Assembly: GCA_028456385.1 (NCBI GenBank)
Contig: JALNQF010000021.1
Coordinates: 248,001 to 312,000 of the forward strand
Length of the DNA stretch: 64,000 bases
DNA from: Ophiosphaerella korrae
Taxonomy: Eukaryota > Ascomycota > Dothideomycetes > Pleosporales > Phaeosphaeriaceae
Direction: 5' to 3'
Part shown: positions 30,965 to 42,681 of the stretch, in pieces
Position numbering within the stretch: position 1 is the first letter of the stretch
Layout of the letters: the number at the start of each line of letters is the position of its first letter
Program-made: the position numbers and the translations under genes
The notes under the pieces: model-generated
Seen by the model: only the letters and a program-made list of their open reading frames with translations
Database searches by the model: none
Told to the model about the DNA's origin: nothing

Positions 30965-31699
30965 ACAAACCTGGGGAAGGGAGCTTGGACACGATGGCTA
31001 AGCCTCGGATGGCTTGAATGAGGTAACGCGTGACCTGAATTCAGGGCCGATTCAGGCGCCCTGGCCACGCGAAACGATCACACGACTGGCAGATGTCGGC
31101 TACCTTCCCTAACAATTCGCAGAGGATCATCGTAGTTCAACTGGGCATGGCTGTGCACTTGGGCGGTAGCCAGGAGATAATTGTGGGGTGGCCACGCGAC
31201 GGCGTCATTTCAACCGTGGAACACACACCGACCGTCAACTGTCAAAACGACATGTCGCTTCACCGATCCACCTTCCTTTCCACGCCAACATGTGAAAGAC
31301 ACTTCTTTATGGTGACCTGAATACATTGTATTCATGACGAGAAAACCCGGTATATGCAGTGGAGCCATCCCAGCTCCATGTTCACAATCCCTCATGCCAT
31401 GTATTCTGCACAGCTGCATGATTCTCTACCAGGGAAGCACCTTCTATTCAGAGGAGTCGCTGCATATTGGCGTCATGCCTTTCGGTGACACTAATTCTAC
31501 ACACGGCTGCCTGCTCTGGACATGAAGGCGATACACGATATTGATCATCCATCTGACTCGAAACAAACTTCTTGAATTCAGTCGCATGAGGGATCATGAG
31601 ATTGAGTAGAGCTTATAGAGGCTATCAGCAGCCTATGCTCCTGCAAATAGGCAAACATCAGCTGTCCTCGAGATAGGATTGGGCACAGAACAATCAACC
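30965..31699. other. Spacer between GH31 gene and M24 peptidase gene
   Basis: Promoter of the GH31 gene on the left and 3' UTR of the M24 gene on the right. No gene recognised. Confidence 0.4.
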
Positions 31700-33182
31700 C
31701 TAAGGGTCCCAAGGACTCGTTGCAAACTCACCACTGAGGTTCTCAGCTTCCCCATCCTCCCTCACAAGCAAAACATCTTCATGCCTGATTCCAAACTTGT
31801 TCAACACATATACCCCTGGCTCGGCGGTGAAAACCATTCTAGGGCGTAGAATTGCTCCGGAATTGCCCTTATTAAGATAAGGGCTTTCATGTGCCTTGAT
31901 ACCTATGCCATGTCCCAATCGGTGAGTGAAGAATTTGCCATATCCACCTGCTTCAATGACATCGCGTGCAGCGATATCCACTGCCGCGGCTGTGCCATTT
32001 GGAACCATGGCTCTCACAGCTGCAGTCTGTGCATCCAGAACAAGTTGCCAAACTTTGTTTTGCTCGGTAATATTAGGTATTGCACCAAATGGGCTATGGG
32101 AGAAGGGAGGGTAAAATGTTCGGGTCACATCGCTACTATACCCATATAGATGTGCCCCAACGTCTATCAATATCAACATCCCTGGTACAAGCTTTCGAGA
32201 TCCATCGTAGCCGCCGTGAGGTAACGCTGCAGATTTCCCGAACTCGACGATATTGAAAAACGGGCTCAAGCCTGCTGCTGCCAGAGTATCGTCAAGAACT
32301 TCCCTTACTTCATTTTCGGTCAAACCGGGGTAAAGGCACTGTCGCATAGCTCGTATAGCTTCCACAGTCCCAGTGTTGACTGCTTTCAAGATACCTACTT
32401 CGCGGTCTGTCTTGACTTGTCGCACAGCTTCGACGTCACCACTTAGCCCAGTCACTGTGAAACCATTGGATGATAAACCGCGCTGAATGAAGTCACGTAT
32501 CTCTTCGTCTACCATTAACTTTGGAGATAAAGTTTCGCCCCAGATCTCCGACCTATAGAGCGTCGTGTAATAATCCCAGTGCTCTTCATAGGTTATGATA
32601 TGTATATCTTCCACGAATGGCATATGTAGGAGCCGGGCACGCTGTTCCTCAAATTTCGGGATAAGAAAAGAAGTATTGGCAATGGTTTCACCCTCGACTG
32701 ACTTTTCTGGTCTAATGATCATGAGGAATGGTCGCTCCTCGGGTTCCCACGGCTCCCATTCAGACTGGGTGATGTTGGCATAGTAACTGAATGTAAAGCC
32801 AGGTTCGACGACGAAAGCGTCGAGGCTTTCTGCTACTAGAGCCTTTGCGAGGCTGTTTCTCCGTAGTACATATTCATCCAAGGGGAGTCTTTCGGCACTG
32901 TGGAGGAAGCTGAGGCCAGTTGCCAGGTAGGTATCAATGGAGCATGTGCGGAATGCCTGTTGTTTTAAACGAAAAAGGGCAACATCTTGGTTCCCCACAG
33001 AGAAAATATTCTTCAGGATTCAGTTTCAGAGGACTGATGATTGATGGTCTGTGTAGGGCTCAACCTACTAGCAACATAATGACTGCGCCAGCAAACACAC
33101 AGAGAAGCCATCTCGTCTCCAGAGTGGCTCTTGTGAGCGTATGGGACTTCCTGGAATCAGATGGTGATGTTATAACTTTCAT
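31700..33182 (-). CDS. Membrane-anchored M24B metallopeptidase (Xaa-Pro aminopeptidase/prolidase type)
   Basis: Two exons, 33182-33069 and 33010-31700, joined in phase 0 through a 58-nt GTAGGT...CTGAAG intron, give 474 residues. Exon 1 encodes a short basic N-terminus and one hydrophobic helix (WLLCVFAGAVIMLL), consistent with a type II signal anchor. A creatinase-like N-domain follows (LDAFVVEPGFTFSYYANI), then the pita-bread domain with all five metal ligands of M24: Asp 321 and Asp 332 (LILIDVGAHLYGYSSDVTR), His 405 (HRLGHGIGI), Glu 435 (FTAEPGVYV) and Glu 449 (IRHEDVLLV). It should be an active dinuclear-metal aminopeptidase or dipeptidase removing N-terminal residues before proline, with its domain outside the cytosol. 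The substrate is inferred from the family. Confidence 0.87.
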
Positions 33183-33578
33183 ACCGAGACTAATGAGTAT
33201 GAGCAGAAGTTGGACGTGCGGGATGGAGAGGTTCCAAGCTAAACTAAACTAAAGGCGGGCTAGTTGGTGGAGCCGAATCTGGAAGAGCCTCGCGTACGCG
33301 AAGGGGTTGACACTTTGTTGCACATAAACCACAGGATCGGCACGAACACGCATAGTGAGAAAATTGAAAAGCCACAATATTACGAGCAGCAAATTGATAA
33401 CTATTCCACGAAGACGATCAAACTCAGAGCATATGAGACCAAAGCCAAGAACAGTACGAAAGGAAGCTATGGGGGGTTATCAATAACGCCAGTCGGACAG
33501 GAAGAACTCCAAAACGCGACCATTACCCGCAATACTGATGAGAGCGTTGTCGATAATGTGTTTCTTGGAGCCGCATGA
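33183..33578. other. Intergenic spacer
   Basis: Promoter of the M24 gene and 3' side of the small TM protein. A plus-strand open frame at 33264-33578 has no domain. Confidence 0.4.
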
Positions 33579-34406
33579 CTATGCATGGTTGTTTGATGTA
33601 TGTGGGCCAGTAACTGAGTATTGCGGTGGAGGATCGAGCTCGGTATTGTCCAGATCACGAGTATTGCTGCGCCTACTAAAAGAAGCGTCCAATATTACAG
33701 CCGGCTCTGGAGCGCTAGGTTCTTGAGTGCTGCCGGCTTTGATTGTCGTGAGTTGTATAGCCTCGGAATCTTCAACACTGGACGGCTTCGACAACACATC
33801 TGTGCAGTAAAAAACTAAGAGCAGGAACAGGAAAAACCCAAGAAGAGCGGAAGTAAAACCGAGACAGATTGTTGCAACCTGATATACATCTGCAGCCGGA
33901 GCATTGTCCTCTAGTATTCGGCTGATTTTGTCCAAAGTGTTGTTTCGTGGGAGGTTGTTTGTAGGGTGTGAAGTAGGATATTGTAGTGTTGCTTCCGAGT
34001 GCGACGCGTTGCTTTGATTAGTATGCAGGAAGCCACGACTACCATCATACTTCTAGTAGATGTCTCCTCGGTGCCTACCAATCTCTGCCCAGGACCTTGA
34101 GTAAACAGATCTCGCCTTCTGCCAATTGCACCTATCGGAGTCCAGGAGAGCCGCAACTGTGAAGCCATCCAGCTGTAGGGCGTTGTCTAGGATTTTGTGG
34201 TAGAGCATCTCGTGTGGTGTAACAATGCCAAGATTAAAATAGGGTTCAGAATCGGTATGGAAGAAGATGAAGGGTGGGGTATTTGTAAAAGGCCTTGAGC
34301 ATCCAACATGTTTCTCGTATGTCTCATTCACACTACTGTGAACGAAGCTCAGAGAATAGGGAAGGTAAAGGAGCAGGAATAAGGTCAAGCTGTTGCAGTA
34401 CTGCAT
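33579..34406 (-). CDS. Small type I membrane protein, unrecognised
   Basis: Exon 1 starts at the ATG at 34406 and encodes a clear signal peptide (MQYCNSLTLFLLLYLPYSLS), then a lumenal or extracellular region with one N-glycosylation sequon (NET). The downstream open frame (ending 33579) carries a single TM helix (VATICLGFTSALLGFFLFLL) and a cytosolic tail rich in Ser, Pro and Asp that ends PPPQYSVTGPHTSNNHA. The two can be joined in frame by an intron from GTCCTG near 34108 to AATCAAAG near 34015, which makes VYSSNASHSEATLQYP, but the 5' splice site is weak. I recognise no family; the PPQY in the tail resembles a PY (PPxY-like) ubiquitin-ligase docking motif. The function is unknown. Confidence 0.45.
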
Positions 34407-35455
34407 GGCTGAAGAGATGAACTGGAATGAATGAACAATTGACTTAGCAATCCTGGAAATTGATGGCAATGCTAGAGCCATGTCGGAATCTCCCAGATAA
34501 ATACTCAACGAAAAAAGCTTCACGTGGTTCAAGGTTGCTGCAGCAGGCATTGGCGATGGAGCCCAACTAGGAAATAATCGCCTGCACAGAACCACATTGG
34601 TTACATCAAGCAGCAAACAGGTCTTTCACCGGAAATCGGCTGCGAACCTTCTCCATTTTACAGCGCTTGCGGTGGAACATTTCCGTTGGTCAAGATACAT
34701 CTACAACAGACGATTCGTTCTGTCGACTCGACATACCACACTCGCTCAGTATGCCGCAATGAGCGGGGGTTCCGGATAAAGGCGCAACAATCAGGCAAAA
34801 CTTTATCACATCGGTATGTTCATCAGATAGCGCATAACAACAAAATGCTGATATCAGCTGCTGAGAAATCTCTAGAAATGAGCAATAGCTTACAATTTTT
34901 TCGACCGCGCGTAGGATCTTAGAGTCGTCTACGTATATGCTCGCTCATGTTTCACATTGAGCCAAAGTTGAGCATTTGGTATGACGATACATCTATCAGC
35001 ACTACCACACGTACTTAACCCTAGCTCTACAAATATGCTATGGGAGACTCAAATCACTCTTTGGCTGAGCCTTAGGGTTGAGGGTCTGTGCGTCGTTGGA
35101 TCTAATTGTTGTAGAGTAGTGTTTCGGCATTGCTCTGCTTCGGCAGTTGATGGAAATCTAGAAACACAATTGGCTGTTTCCTGTGTCAATCCTTTGTGGT
35201 TGGCCATACGGTTTTGGAGACGCATAGGCTAGATCCACATCCGATCAGCACCCAAGCACACCTTTCTGCATTGTTTGCTGATAATCATAAGCGGGCTTGA
35301 CTACCTTGTAAGGAAGGTTACTACTTTGGTACAATCTCACGTCCCATTGCCGTCCCGCTTGTTTATCCCTGCTCCTTCATACCCATCGTATTGATAAGAA
35401 CCCACTTCCCCGCTCACGAAAGTTAACATGCGATTCACAGCTAACATACCAAACA
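34407..35455. other. 1-kb spacer before the P450 gene
   Basis: No gene recognised. It should hold the promoters of the two divergent neighbours. Confidence 0.4.
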
Positions 35456-37178
35456 ATGGCTAAAGTGGACCAACCTGGATTATTTTTACTAGGCTCATCG
35501 CTTTTTCTGTCGTACATCATAGGCACTGTGATATATAGGTTATACTTCCATCCATTGGCCAAATCACCAGGTCCTTTTTGGGCTAAAATCTCAACCTTTC
35601 CATCTTGGTATCACACGAAGAATCGAAATAGGCATTTGTGGTTGCTTAGCTTGCAAGAAAAATATGGTTAGCTACTTCAGCCTCTACCTAGCTACCTAGA
35701 GGAGGTTCTAATCAAGATATTGACCTATTCAGGCCCTGAATATCGAATTAGCCCTAACAGCGTTTGTATCAATACCCCAACTGCGTACCGACAGATCTAC
35801 GGTCCTCGAGGAAATGTCAAGAAAAGTGAGGCGTACGATGTATGGCCTCGCACTATAGATTCAATCAACACTTGGAACACCACTTCAATCGAGATCCACG
35901 CATCAAAGCGACGAGTTTTGAATTATGCTTTTTCTGAGGCTGCTTTGCGTGGTGCTGAGCCCTTTATCCACAATAATGTCGACCGTTGGCTCGATCTGCT
36001 TGGCAAGCAAAAGAAGGAAGGCCATGAATGGACTGAGTCAATCGAAATGGCAGATCACGTCACGTACCTGGTATTTGATATTCTGGGAGATCTCTGCTTT
36101 GGAAAGTGCTTTGATATGAAAGAGCCAGAAAGTAGTCTTCGATACATCATCAAGATGATGGTTCAGTTTATGGAAATCACACATCCTGTAAGCAACACTT
36201 GGTGTGAATGATTCCATCAATACTAATCTAATTCATAAGATGGCATGTTCGCCATGGGTTTCTCTTTGGGTTTGGCTCAAGCCTCGAGGCCTTGACGCGA
36301 TACTGTCACTGATGATCCCGCCTGCGATTAAGGAATGGGATAGCTTTGTCTCCAACTGTCAAGAGAACCGTGCAAAGAAACAAATGGAATTGAAGGGAAA
36401 AGCAGACTCCGAACTGCGGAAGGATTTCTACCATTGGTTGTGGGAAGCTAAGGATCCAGAGACAGGCAGAGGCTATTCTCTACCAGAACTCAATGCTGAA
36501 TGCGAGTTATTGACGATTGCCGGATCCGACACGACAGCAACTGTTATCTCAGCCTTGCTCTTCTATCTCAGTCGCGACCATAACGTCCAGGACAGGCTAG
36601 CCAAGGAGATTACAGCAACCTTTTCGAGTTATGATGATATCGTTGCAGGGCCTAAACTCCAATCCTGTCAATATCTTACTGCATTCTTACATGAAGGCAT
36701 GCGTATGGCACCTCCAGTTGGGGCCGACCCAAGCCGAAAAGTCCTTGTAGGAGGCACGACGATTGATGGAAAGTACTACCCGAAGGGCTCCGTGGTTCGA
36801 ACTGCGTTCTGGGCAATGCATTACAACGCAGATTATTATCCCGAGCCATACAAGTTTCGTCCGGAAAGATGGGTTGTAGGTGAGGGATCTTCGACGGAAG
36901 AAAGCGTGGCTCTGGCCGAGAGCGCATTCTGTGCTTTCTCTACCGGGTCGCGGGGATGCGTCGGCAAAAACATGGCGTGGTTGGAGATGCGACTGGTGAT
37001 GACGAAGCTGATATGGAGGTTTGAGGTCCAGAAAGACCCCAGCAGCAACCTTGGTGGTGGAAATCCACAGGACGAATGGTTCCGTCAAAAGGAGGACCAG
37101 TATCAAACCTACGACATCTTTGTATCGGACCGGAAGGGGCCATTGGTGCAACTGAAGGAACGAACGCACAGAGGCTGA
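35456..37178 (+). CDS. Cytochrome P450 monooxygenase
   Basis: Exons: 35456-35666, 35733-36187 and 36240-37178, giving 534 residues. The introns are GTTAGC...ATTCAG and GTAAGC...CATAAG. An N-terminal membrane anchor (LFLLGSSLFLSYIIGTVIY) is followed by the Pro-rich hinge HPLAKSPGPF. P450 signatures are the I-helix oxygen-binding AGSDTTAT, the ExxR helix as HEGMRM, the PERW segment (FRPERWVVGEG), and the heme loop FSTGSRGCVGKNMAWLEMR with the axial Cys. It belongs to the class II microsomal enzymes that act with a P450 reductase at the ER. No polyketide synthase, NRPS or terpene gene lies within the window, so it is an isolated P450; its substrate is unknown. Confidence 0.92.
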
Positions 37179-37629
37179 GGAAGACACGGACACCATTCGC
37201 CAATCGTTTATTTCTCGTTATTCACTATCGAATTTGTAATTTGCATGCACCGGCACTCCCATCGGGTCGAAAGATAAAGTACGGTCAATATGTTTCTCCG
37301 TTGTTGCGCTAGCCTGTCAATGCATATCTTCGGGCGCACCCCCCCTTCCTTTCCCGTGAATCAGTCTTTGAAACAACGTAAGATATACAGAACGAACGGT
37401 TCGACCGTTAACATGCTGCGGGGTAGATGTCGTTAGGCGTCGGAATTTCAGTGGTTGACCCTGACCCGAAGATTACCACCCATGAGCACAGAAGTTGGAG
37501 CATCTTGAAGGAGACCCGTAACGTGGCGCACCAAGACTTAAAAAATCCCCCTCGAACCCCAAATTTTTACCTCCAACCCATTCTTCATCTACCTCCGAAA
37601 CCCTCCCAAACCACCTCGTCTCACTCAAG
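37179..37629. other. Spacer with promoter of the PAN-like gene
   Basis: No gene. C-rich leader just before the start codon at 37630. Confidence 0.4.
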
Positions 37630-38499
37630 ATGAAGCTGACTCTCTTCATGTTGCTTGGCGCTATTGCCAATGCCACTCCCCTTACGTCTGAGGGCAAAAG
37701 AGATGTCTGCCCCTCTTCAGCATGCAATGTCCGGGGATTCCATGATGATTCCTATGTCCCGTATGCCGTATCAATAAAGAGAAAGGTGCAGACTATGGGA
37801 GCCTGTGGCGAGCTGTGTGCAGCAGATAGCAACTGTGGGACGTTTGCCGTTGGTGAGGGAGCCTGCCGTCTTTATGCCGAGAAGTCGTACGTTCTTTTGG
37901 TCCTTCGCTCTTGATAAGGCTTGCTAATAGTGCTTAGGATCAACCTCTCATTGGCATCCGAGGATGAAGTCGAATCTCTCTACTTCTCGAACAGATGCTG
38001 CTCTGGGCATGGCCACGGCCACGGCGAGCCTAAGCCATGGCCCAATAATCCGTGGTATTGGACTTCAACAGCTACTTCAACAGCTACTTCAACAGTTACT
38101 TCCACCGCCACTTCAACCGCCACGTCGACTGGATCATCAACTGTATCCAGCACTGTATCCAGCACCAGCAGCTCCGCCAGTCCCTCGAGCACTCCTTTCA
38201 GCTGTACCGGTGCTACGGTAGCACCGATCGACACCATTACTGTCGCCAACACCAACATCCTTGTATCCACAGGACCGTATACTGCAGCGCAGTGCTGCCA
38301 AATCTGCGCGCAAAACAATGGCTGTGCAGCTTACACTCTCAGTCTTAGCACTGGTGCTACTACGGGTCCTTGCTCCATTTACGCTTTGAATAATCTACAG
38401 ATTGGGCAAACATGCCCGAAGACGACTGTCGTCACTACACCTGTCGGTACCCCCGCCAATCCACAAATCAACTTTGCTCTCGGGCCCTGTGGTATGTAA
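37630..38499 (+). CDS. Secreted protein with two PAN/apple-like Cys modules and a Ser/Thr linker
   Basis: Exons: 37630-37886 and 37938-38499 (intron GTACGT...GCTTAG, phase 2), 272 residues. The signal peptide is MKLTLFMLLGAIANATP. Module 1 (residues about 27-105) has the spacing seen in PAN/apple folds, MGACGELCAADSNCGTFAVG and CRLYAE, and ends with CC followed by His-Gly repeats (GHGHGHGEP). A linker of Thr/Ser/Ala repeats (TSTATSTATSTVTST) is probably O-glycosylated. Module 2 repeats the pattern (AAQCCQICAQNNGCAAYTL, then PCSIYALNN) and ends at LGPCGM. Such modules bind carbohydrate or protein; here no catalytic domain is attached. It could be a cell-wall protein or an effector-like secreted protein. 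This is domain inference only. Confidence 0.75.
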
Positions 38500-39482
38500 G
38501 CTGTAGTCAAGCGAAAAGAAAACAACGGTGTCGCAAGTGGCTATCTGCAGTCGTAATGTCTAATTGGTGTTATTCAATGTGTGCTTGGATTTTCCGCGTT
38601 GAGATTCAGAGGATTTCGTAGAGTCGTACTAGAAAAATTGGTTTACCTAGAACTCGTGCTCTTTCAACCATTGTAATCGGTCTGGCATTCTGTTGCCTTC
38701 AGATTATGTAAAACCGAGGACAAGTGAGGAGTTTCAATTGTGTAGTGCCAGGAGCCAAATTTGTGATGAAGCGCTAGACATTCTTTTTGCCGCGAGGAAA
38801 CCGCGGGCGGCATTTCTGTCTGTTCTGGCGTGTAGCTCACCTATAAATCAGTGCGAACGTTTGTTAGCAAACGCTAGTGTGGCAGGTTACATGAATAGGC
38901 TGCAGTTGTTTTGAAGCTTTGAAACATGAATAACAGTGAAGAAATGGGAGGTTAAAAATTAATTTTTTTGAGATAAAACAAGGTAAGAAAAGACATGTGT
39001 ATTAGCCTTTATTTGATTTAGTAGCAATAAATATCTTCACATGGCTTTTATTTTAGCTACAGCTTTATATTATTATATTCTGGTCCCTCTCGGACGACTA
39101 ATTTATTACAAGCTTCATGTCGAATACTTTCAATGCGCTTCGAGTACATCAAAACTCTTTCCATCTTAACTAAACCCATCTGTCGTGAGAAACTTCGCTC
39201 GTCTAAATCAATATTTTTGTCCTCTAAGTCTTAGCTTTTTGCAGATAACTGGAGCGGTATCACTCTGTCAAATGTCATCAAATTTGGGCCGTCATCGAGG
39301 TGAGATAGCAAGATAACATGGATATAAAACCGACGAGTGTATGGTCGTAAATTTGCTATATGAAGAAACAGGCCAACAGGATGTGGTATCATTGTGGCTT
39401 AAGTGCCATGTCTTGACAAATATCGACCCAACGCCTTGCAGTGCTAAACCCTAATAACGCCCTATGATATGCAAGTCGTAAA
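38500..39482. other. AT-rich spacer
   Basis: About 38930-39230 is AT-rich. A 73-codon frame at 38693-38914 has no domain. Nothing else is recognised. Confidence 0.4.
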
Positions 39483-40179
39483 TCATCGACGCTTGTTGAC
39501 TTTGCCGCCAGTAAACGGCTTCAAGGCGCCCTTGCCACGGGAGGTAGGGAAGGAGATTTTGTTCTGGGGCTTCCGACGAAGCTGCTTCCGCGACTGGCTC
39601 TTTTCCCTGGTGGAAGACTTCTTTGCAACTTTGGCAGCGGCGCCATCAACGTCCATGTCTATGATTTGACAGTTAGCCCTTGATTCTCACTCAACCAGTG
39701 TGGAGGAAGCGGGTCAAAGGCGAGCGTGAGGTCTCCTGCGTCGTCGAAGCCGACGACATCAGAGCATAGGCCGAGGTAGAAGCAGAGGTTCTGCATTTCG
39801 AGGCTGTCGTGGGCAGAGCCGGGCCTTGAGACGGGGGAGCTGGACAGGCAGCGAGGGATGGAGGCAGTGAGCAAAGACGAACCTTTTGGGAAGTGGTCCT
39901 CATTGGCTGTGTCGGTAGTGGTTGCTGTTGAATATTAGCTAGTGCGTAGTGATGGTGGTGGTGGTGGTTGTGGTGGTGATGGTGATGATGATAATGAAGA
40001 GGAAGAAACTTACAGTCCTCGGTGTCCATTTCGGTCTTTTCCGGTTTTGATTGCTGGATGGTCTCGAGGAGCTTTGCGTGGATGCGATCAGCACGAGCTT
40101 TGTCGGCGGGGCCAAAGACTCGTGCACGCAGTTTGGTGCGGTTGGCCTTTTTGCTGCTTGCGCGTGCGCTCTTTGCCAT
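39483..40179 (-). CDS. DUF2423 nucleolar protein (yeast Ybl028c-like)
   Basis: Exons as read: 40179-40014, 39924-39691 and 39658-39483, 191 residues. The N-terminus MAKSARASSKKANRTKLRAR and RIHAKLLETIQQ is the DUF2423 domain found in small nucleolar proteins linked to pre-ribosomes. The middle exon encodes FPKGSSLLTASIPR, EMQNLCFYLGLCSDVVGFDD and LTLAFDPLPPHW. The last exon is basic (SQSRKQLRRKPQNKISFPTS, ending GGKVNKRR). The second intron would be only 32 nt (GTGAGA...CTAAC...ATAG), shorter than usual, so that junction is uncertain. The first intron carries a CAC/CAT repeat and stays open in the exon 1 frame. It is divergent from the SIZ-type ligase gene. Confidence 0.75.
39949..39999. repeat. 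GGT/GAT trinucleotide repeat in intron 1 of the DUF2423 gene
   Basis: On the minus strand it reads as CAC/CAT and would encode a poly-His run if the intron were retained. Confidence 0.8.
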
Positions 40180-40726
40180 TGTGGTGTATTATTGTGTTAT
40201 TGTGTTGTATGGTGTGGTGTGGTGTGGGGGGGGGGGAAGTTGGGCGGAATTAATTTTGGGTGGCGTTAGGGCGACATTTATCGAGGCCTGGCGGTCAGTG
40301 CCGGGGCGCGTTGACAACCTACTAGATTAGTCAATGCCGTGACGCTGACTTTGCGACCACCGACGACCATATCCAGGTGAAGCTGCCTCGCCGCGCGAGC
40401 CGCCAGGTTCTTCTTCTTCATCCCCATCCTGCTGGCCGCGTTGCACAGCGAGAGACGGCGGTTGGCCCGGTTTGTCTGTGTCACCCGCACATTGGCTGCG
40501 CTCGAGTTTTGGGAAGCGACTACCTCTCCACGGTCTCCACGGTCACCACGGCCAGACTTGGCTTCACCCTCGCCCTCGCTCTCTGCGTCCATGCTCGCCT
40601 TCTCCAGGTAGCGCCTCCCCTGCTCTCACGCACGTCGCCTCAGCCGCCGCCACTACGACTGCCACCACGACTACCACCACCACCACCACCACCAACCATA
40701 TCCAACAGCCTCAGCCGCGGCCGGCC
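40180..40726. promoter_or_regulatory. Divergent promoter of the DUF2423 and SIZ-type genes, with simple repeats
   Basis: Contains GTGTGGT and poly-G runs at about 40190-40240, and a CCA-rich tract at about 40664-40695 in the leader of the ligase gene. Confidence 0.45.
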
Positions 40727-42681
40727 ATGACGTCGTCCAGCTTGCAGCAGATGGCTGCCACCATCACCGAGCGCTCTCGCACCCTCATTAACAATGATCT
40801 CAAAAGGATCTGCAAAGAGGAGGGCATGTCGCAGTCGGGGAACAAGGCTGCGCTGCAAGCACGCGTGGTCGCATGTATGTGCCGGCCCGGGCTCGTGCCG
40901 GCTCGTCCTCGTTGCGCCCAGTACTGACTTCACCCTCACCAGTCATCACCAATGCCGTATATAAAAACGACACCGAGGCTTTGCGCCGTCTCCAGTATCG
41001 CGTCCAGCACCACGGCCAGGCGCCTGCCCTGCCCACCACAACCAGCAGCAGCCCTGTAGCTCCTTCATATGCCCCTCTGCCTGGCTCCACCACCAACGGC
41101 TACAGCAGGCCAAGCGACTATCCGCCCGCATCTCCGTATACTCCATACCAGCAGCAACAAATGGCCCCCAGTACGTCCTTCGCATTCTCTACTCTTGCCT
41201 CCGCTGAATGACTGACTGTCACCAGGACCGCCGCAGTACTTCTTCAAGCCCAGCCCCTTTTTCGAAATCCGCGAGCTTGTCATGAACAATATTGCTTTGG
41301 AAGGTGCGTCCGTCTTGCATAGTGCCACCGCGCGCACACTGACTATGTCTAGCTTCACCAAGCCACCGGCAGAATTGCAACAGAAATCTCATACTCCCTG
41401 AAAACATAACATCCCGCATGAAGGAAGACCCCACGTTGCGGTTGATGCTCTTTGGCGCCTTAGAACAGCCTTTGACCAACTACATTCGCCTTGACATCGC
41501 CTTCCCCTCGCAGATCGAAGTGCGTATTAACAACGATGAAGTCAAGGCAAATTACAAGGGTCTCAAGAGCAAACCAGGCTCTACGCGACCCGCAGACATA
41601 ACCAATCAGGTCCGCCTAAGCCCCGCCAACTACCGCAACGCCCTCGTAATCACCTATGCCCTAACCCAGAAGGCAAGTAGGCCACTAGAGGTTTTTCTTT
41701 CCCCGTTAGAAATCCAGGCCATAATACTCCATACTGACTGAATCATCATAGAAATACAACTTGTTCATTTACATGGTGAAGAAGTTCACTGTAGAGGAAC
41801 TGACACAACGGATCAAGCAGCGCAATGTCATAACCCGACAGTCTGTGCTAAATGAGATGGTGAAAAAAGCCAACGACCCTGACATAGAGGTTGGATCCAG
41901 TGTCATGTCTTTGAAGGACCCAATATCCACCTTGAAAATCAACACACCCTGCAGATCTACAATATGTACGCACAACCAGTGCTTCGATGCCGACTCGTTT
42001 CTACAGCTCCAGGAACAAGCACCTACATGGACCTGCCCAATATGCAACAAGACAATATCGTACGAAGGACTCGCTGTCGATGAGTACGTCGAAGATATAC
42101 TAAACAAAGTCCGCAACGCAGATCAGGTTACTATTCAACCAAATGGCGAGTGGTCAACCGAAAAAGACCCTTCGCCGCCAAGGAGGAACGGTTATGCGGC
42201 CCATGGTGAAAGCGACGACGAGCTTGTCGAGATATCAGACTACCGTGACCGTGTCTCGGCTATCAAGAATGAAGCTGCACCAACCCCTGTGTCATTGAGC
42301 ACGCCGCCATTACCGTCCCGCGAAACATCGACTGCTCCTCGGTTAGGCAACAAGCGGCCGTCAGAAGTAGTTGACCTGACACTGAGCGACGATGATGAGC
42401 CTGTAAGGCCAGCGAAGAAGGTAGCGTACCATACCCCCAGCAGCCTCCCAGAGCCACCCCATCGGTGTCAATTACCCCCACTCTCGCAGTCTGTTCGCCC
42501 ACTGCCACCTACATACAACAATATACAACCAAGCTCCCGGTCGGACTTCTCTCGTCCGCCATCAACCCCACCCGATCGCTCGGGGTATAGCTCCTATAGA
42601 CCACCGCCACCCAACTCACGACTTTCTTATTCTGGGCAAGGGACATTACAGTATCCCGCGTACCTTGACTCTTCTCCTTGA
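40727..42681 (+). CDS. SIZ1: SIZ/PIAS-type SUMO E3 ligase
   Basis: Transfers SUMO from Ubc9 to nuclear targets. Exons: 40727-40874, 40943-41170, 41226-41303, 41353-41672 and 41752-42681, 567 residues, all in frame. The fourth intron is GC-AG (GCAAGT...ATCATAG). Domains in order are: SAP (NNDLKRICKEEGMSQSGNKA ALQARVVA; DNA binding), a Pro/Ser/Tyr-rich linker, PINIT (FEIRELVMNNIAL; LRLMLFGALEQPL; FPSQIEVRINNDEVKANYKG), and SP-RING (NTPCRSTICTHNQCFDADSF then TWTCPICNKT, with the Cys/His zinc ligands). The acidic SUMO-interacting motif is EVVDLTLSDDDE. The tail is Pro/Ser-rich. I begin at the ATG directly before SSSLQQMAATITERS. Confidence 0.92.

Noticed and set aside
35456..38499. Secondary-metabolite cluster around the P450
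   Set aside because: No backbone enzyme, transporter or pathway regulator is within reach; the neighbours are a peptidase and a PAN-like protein.
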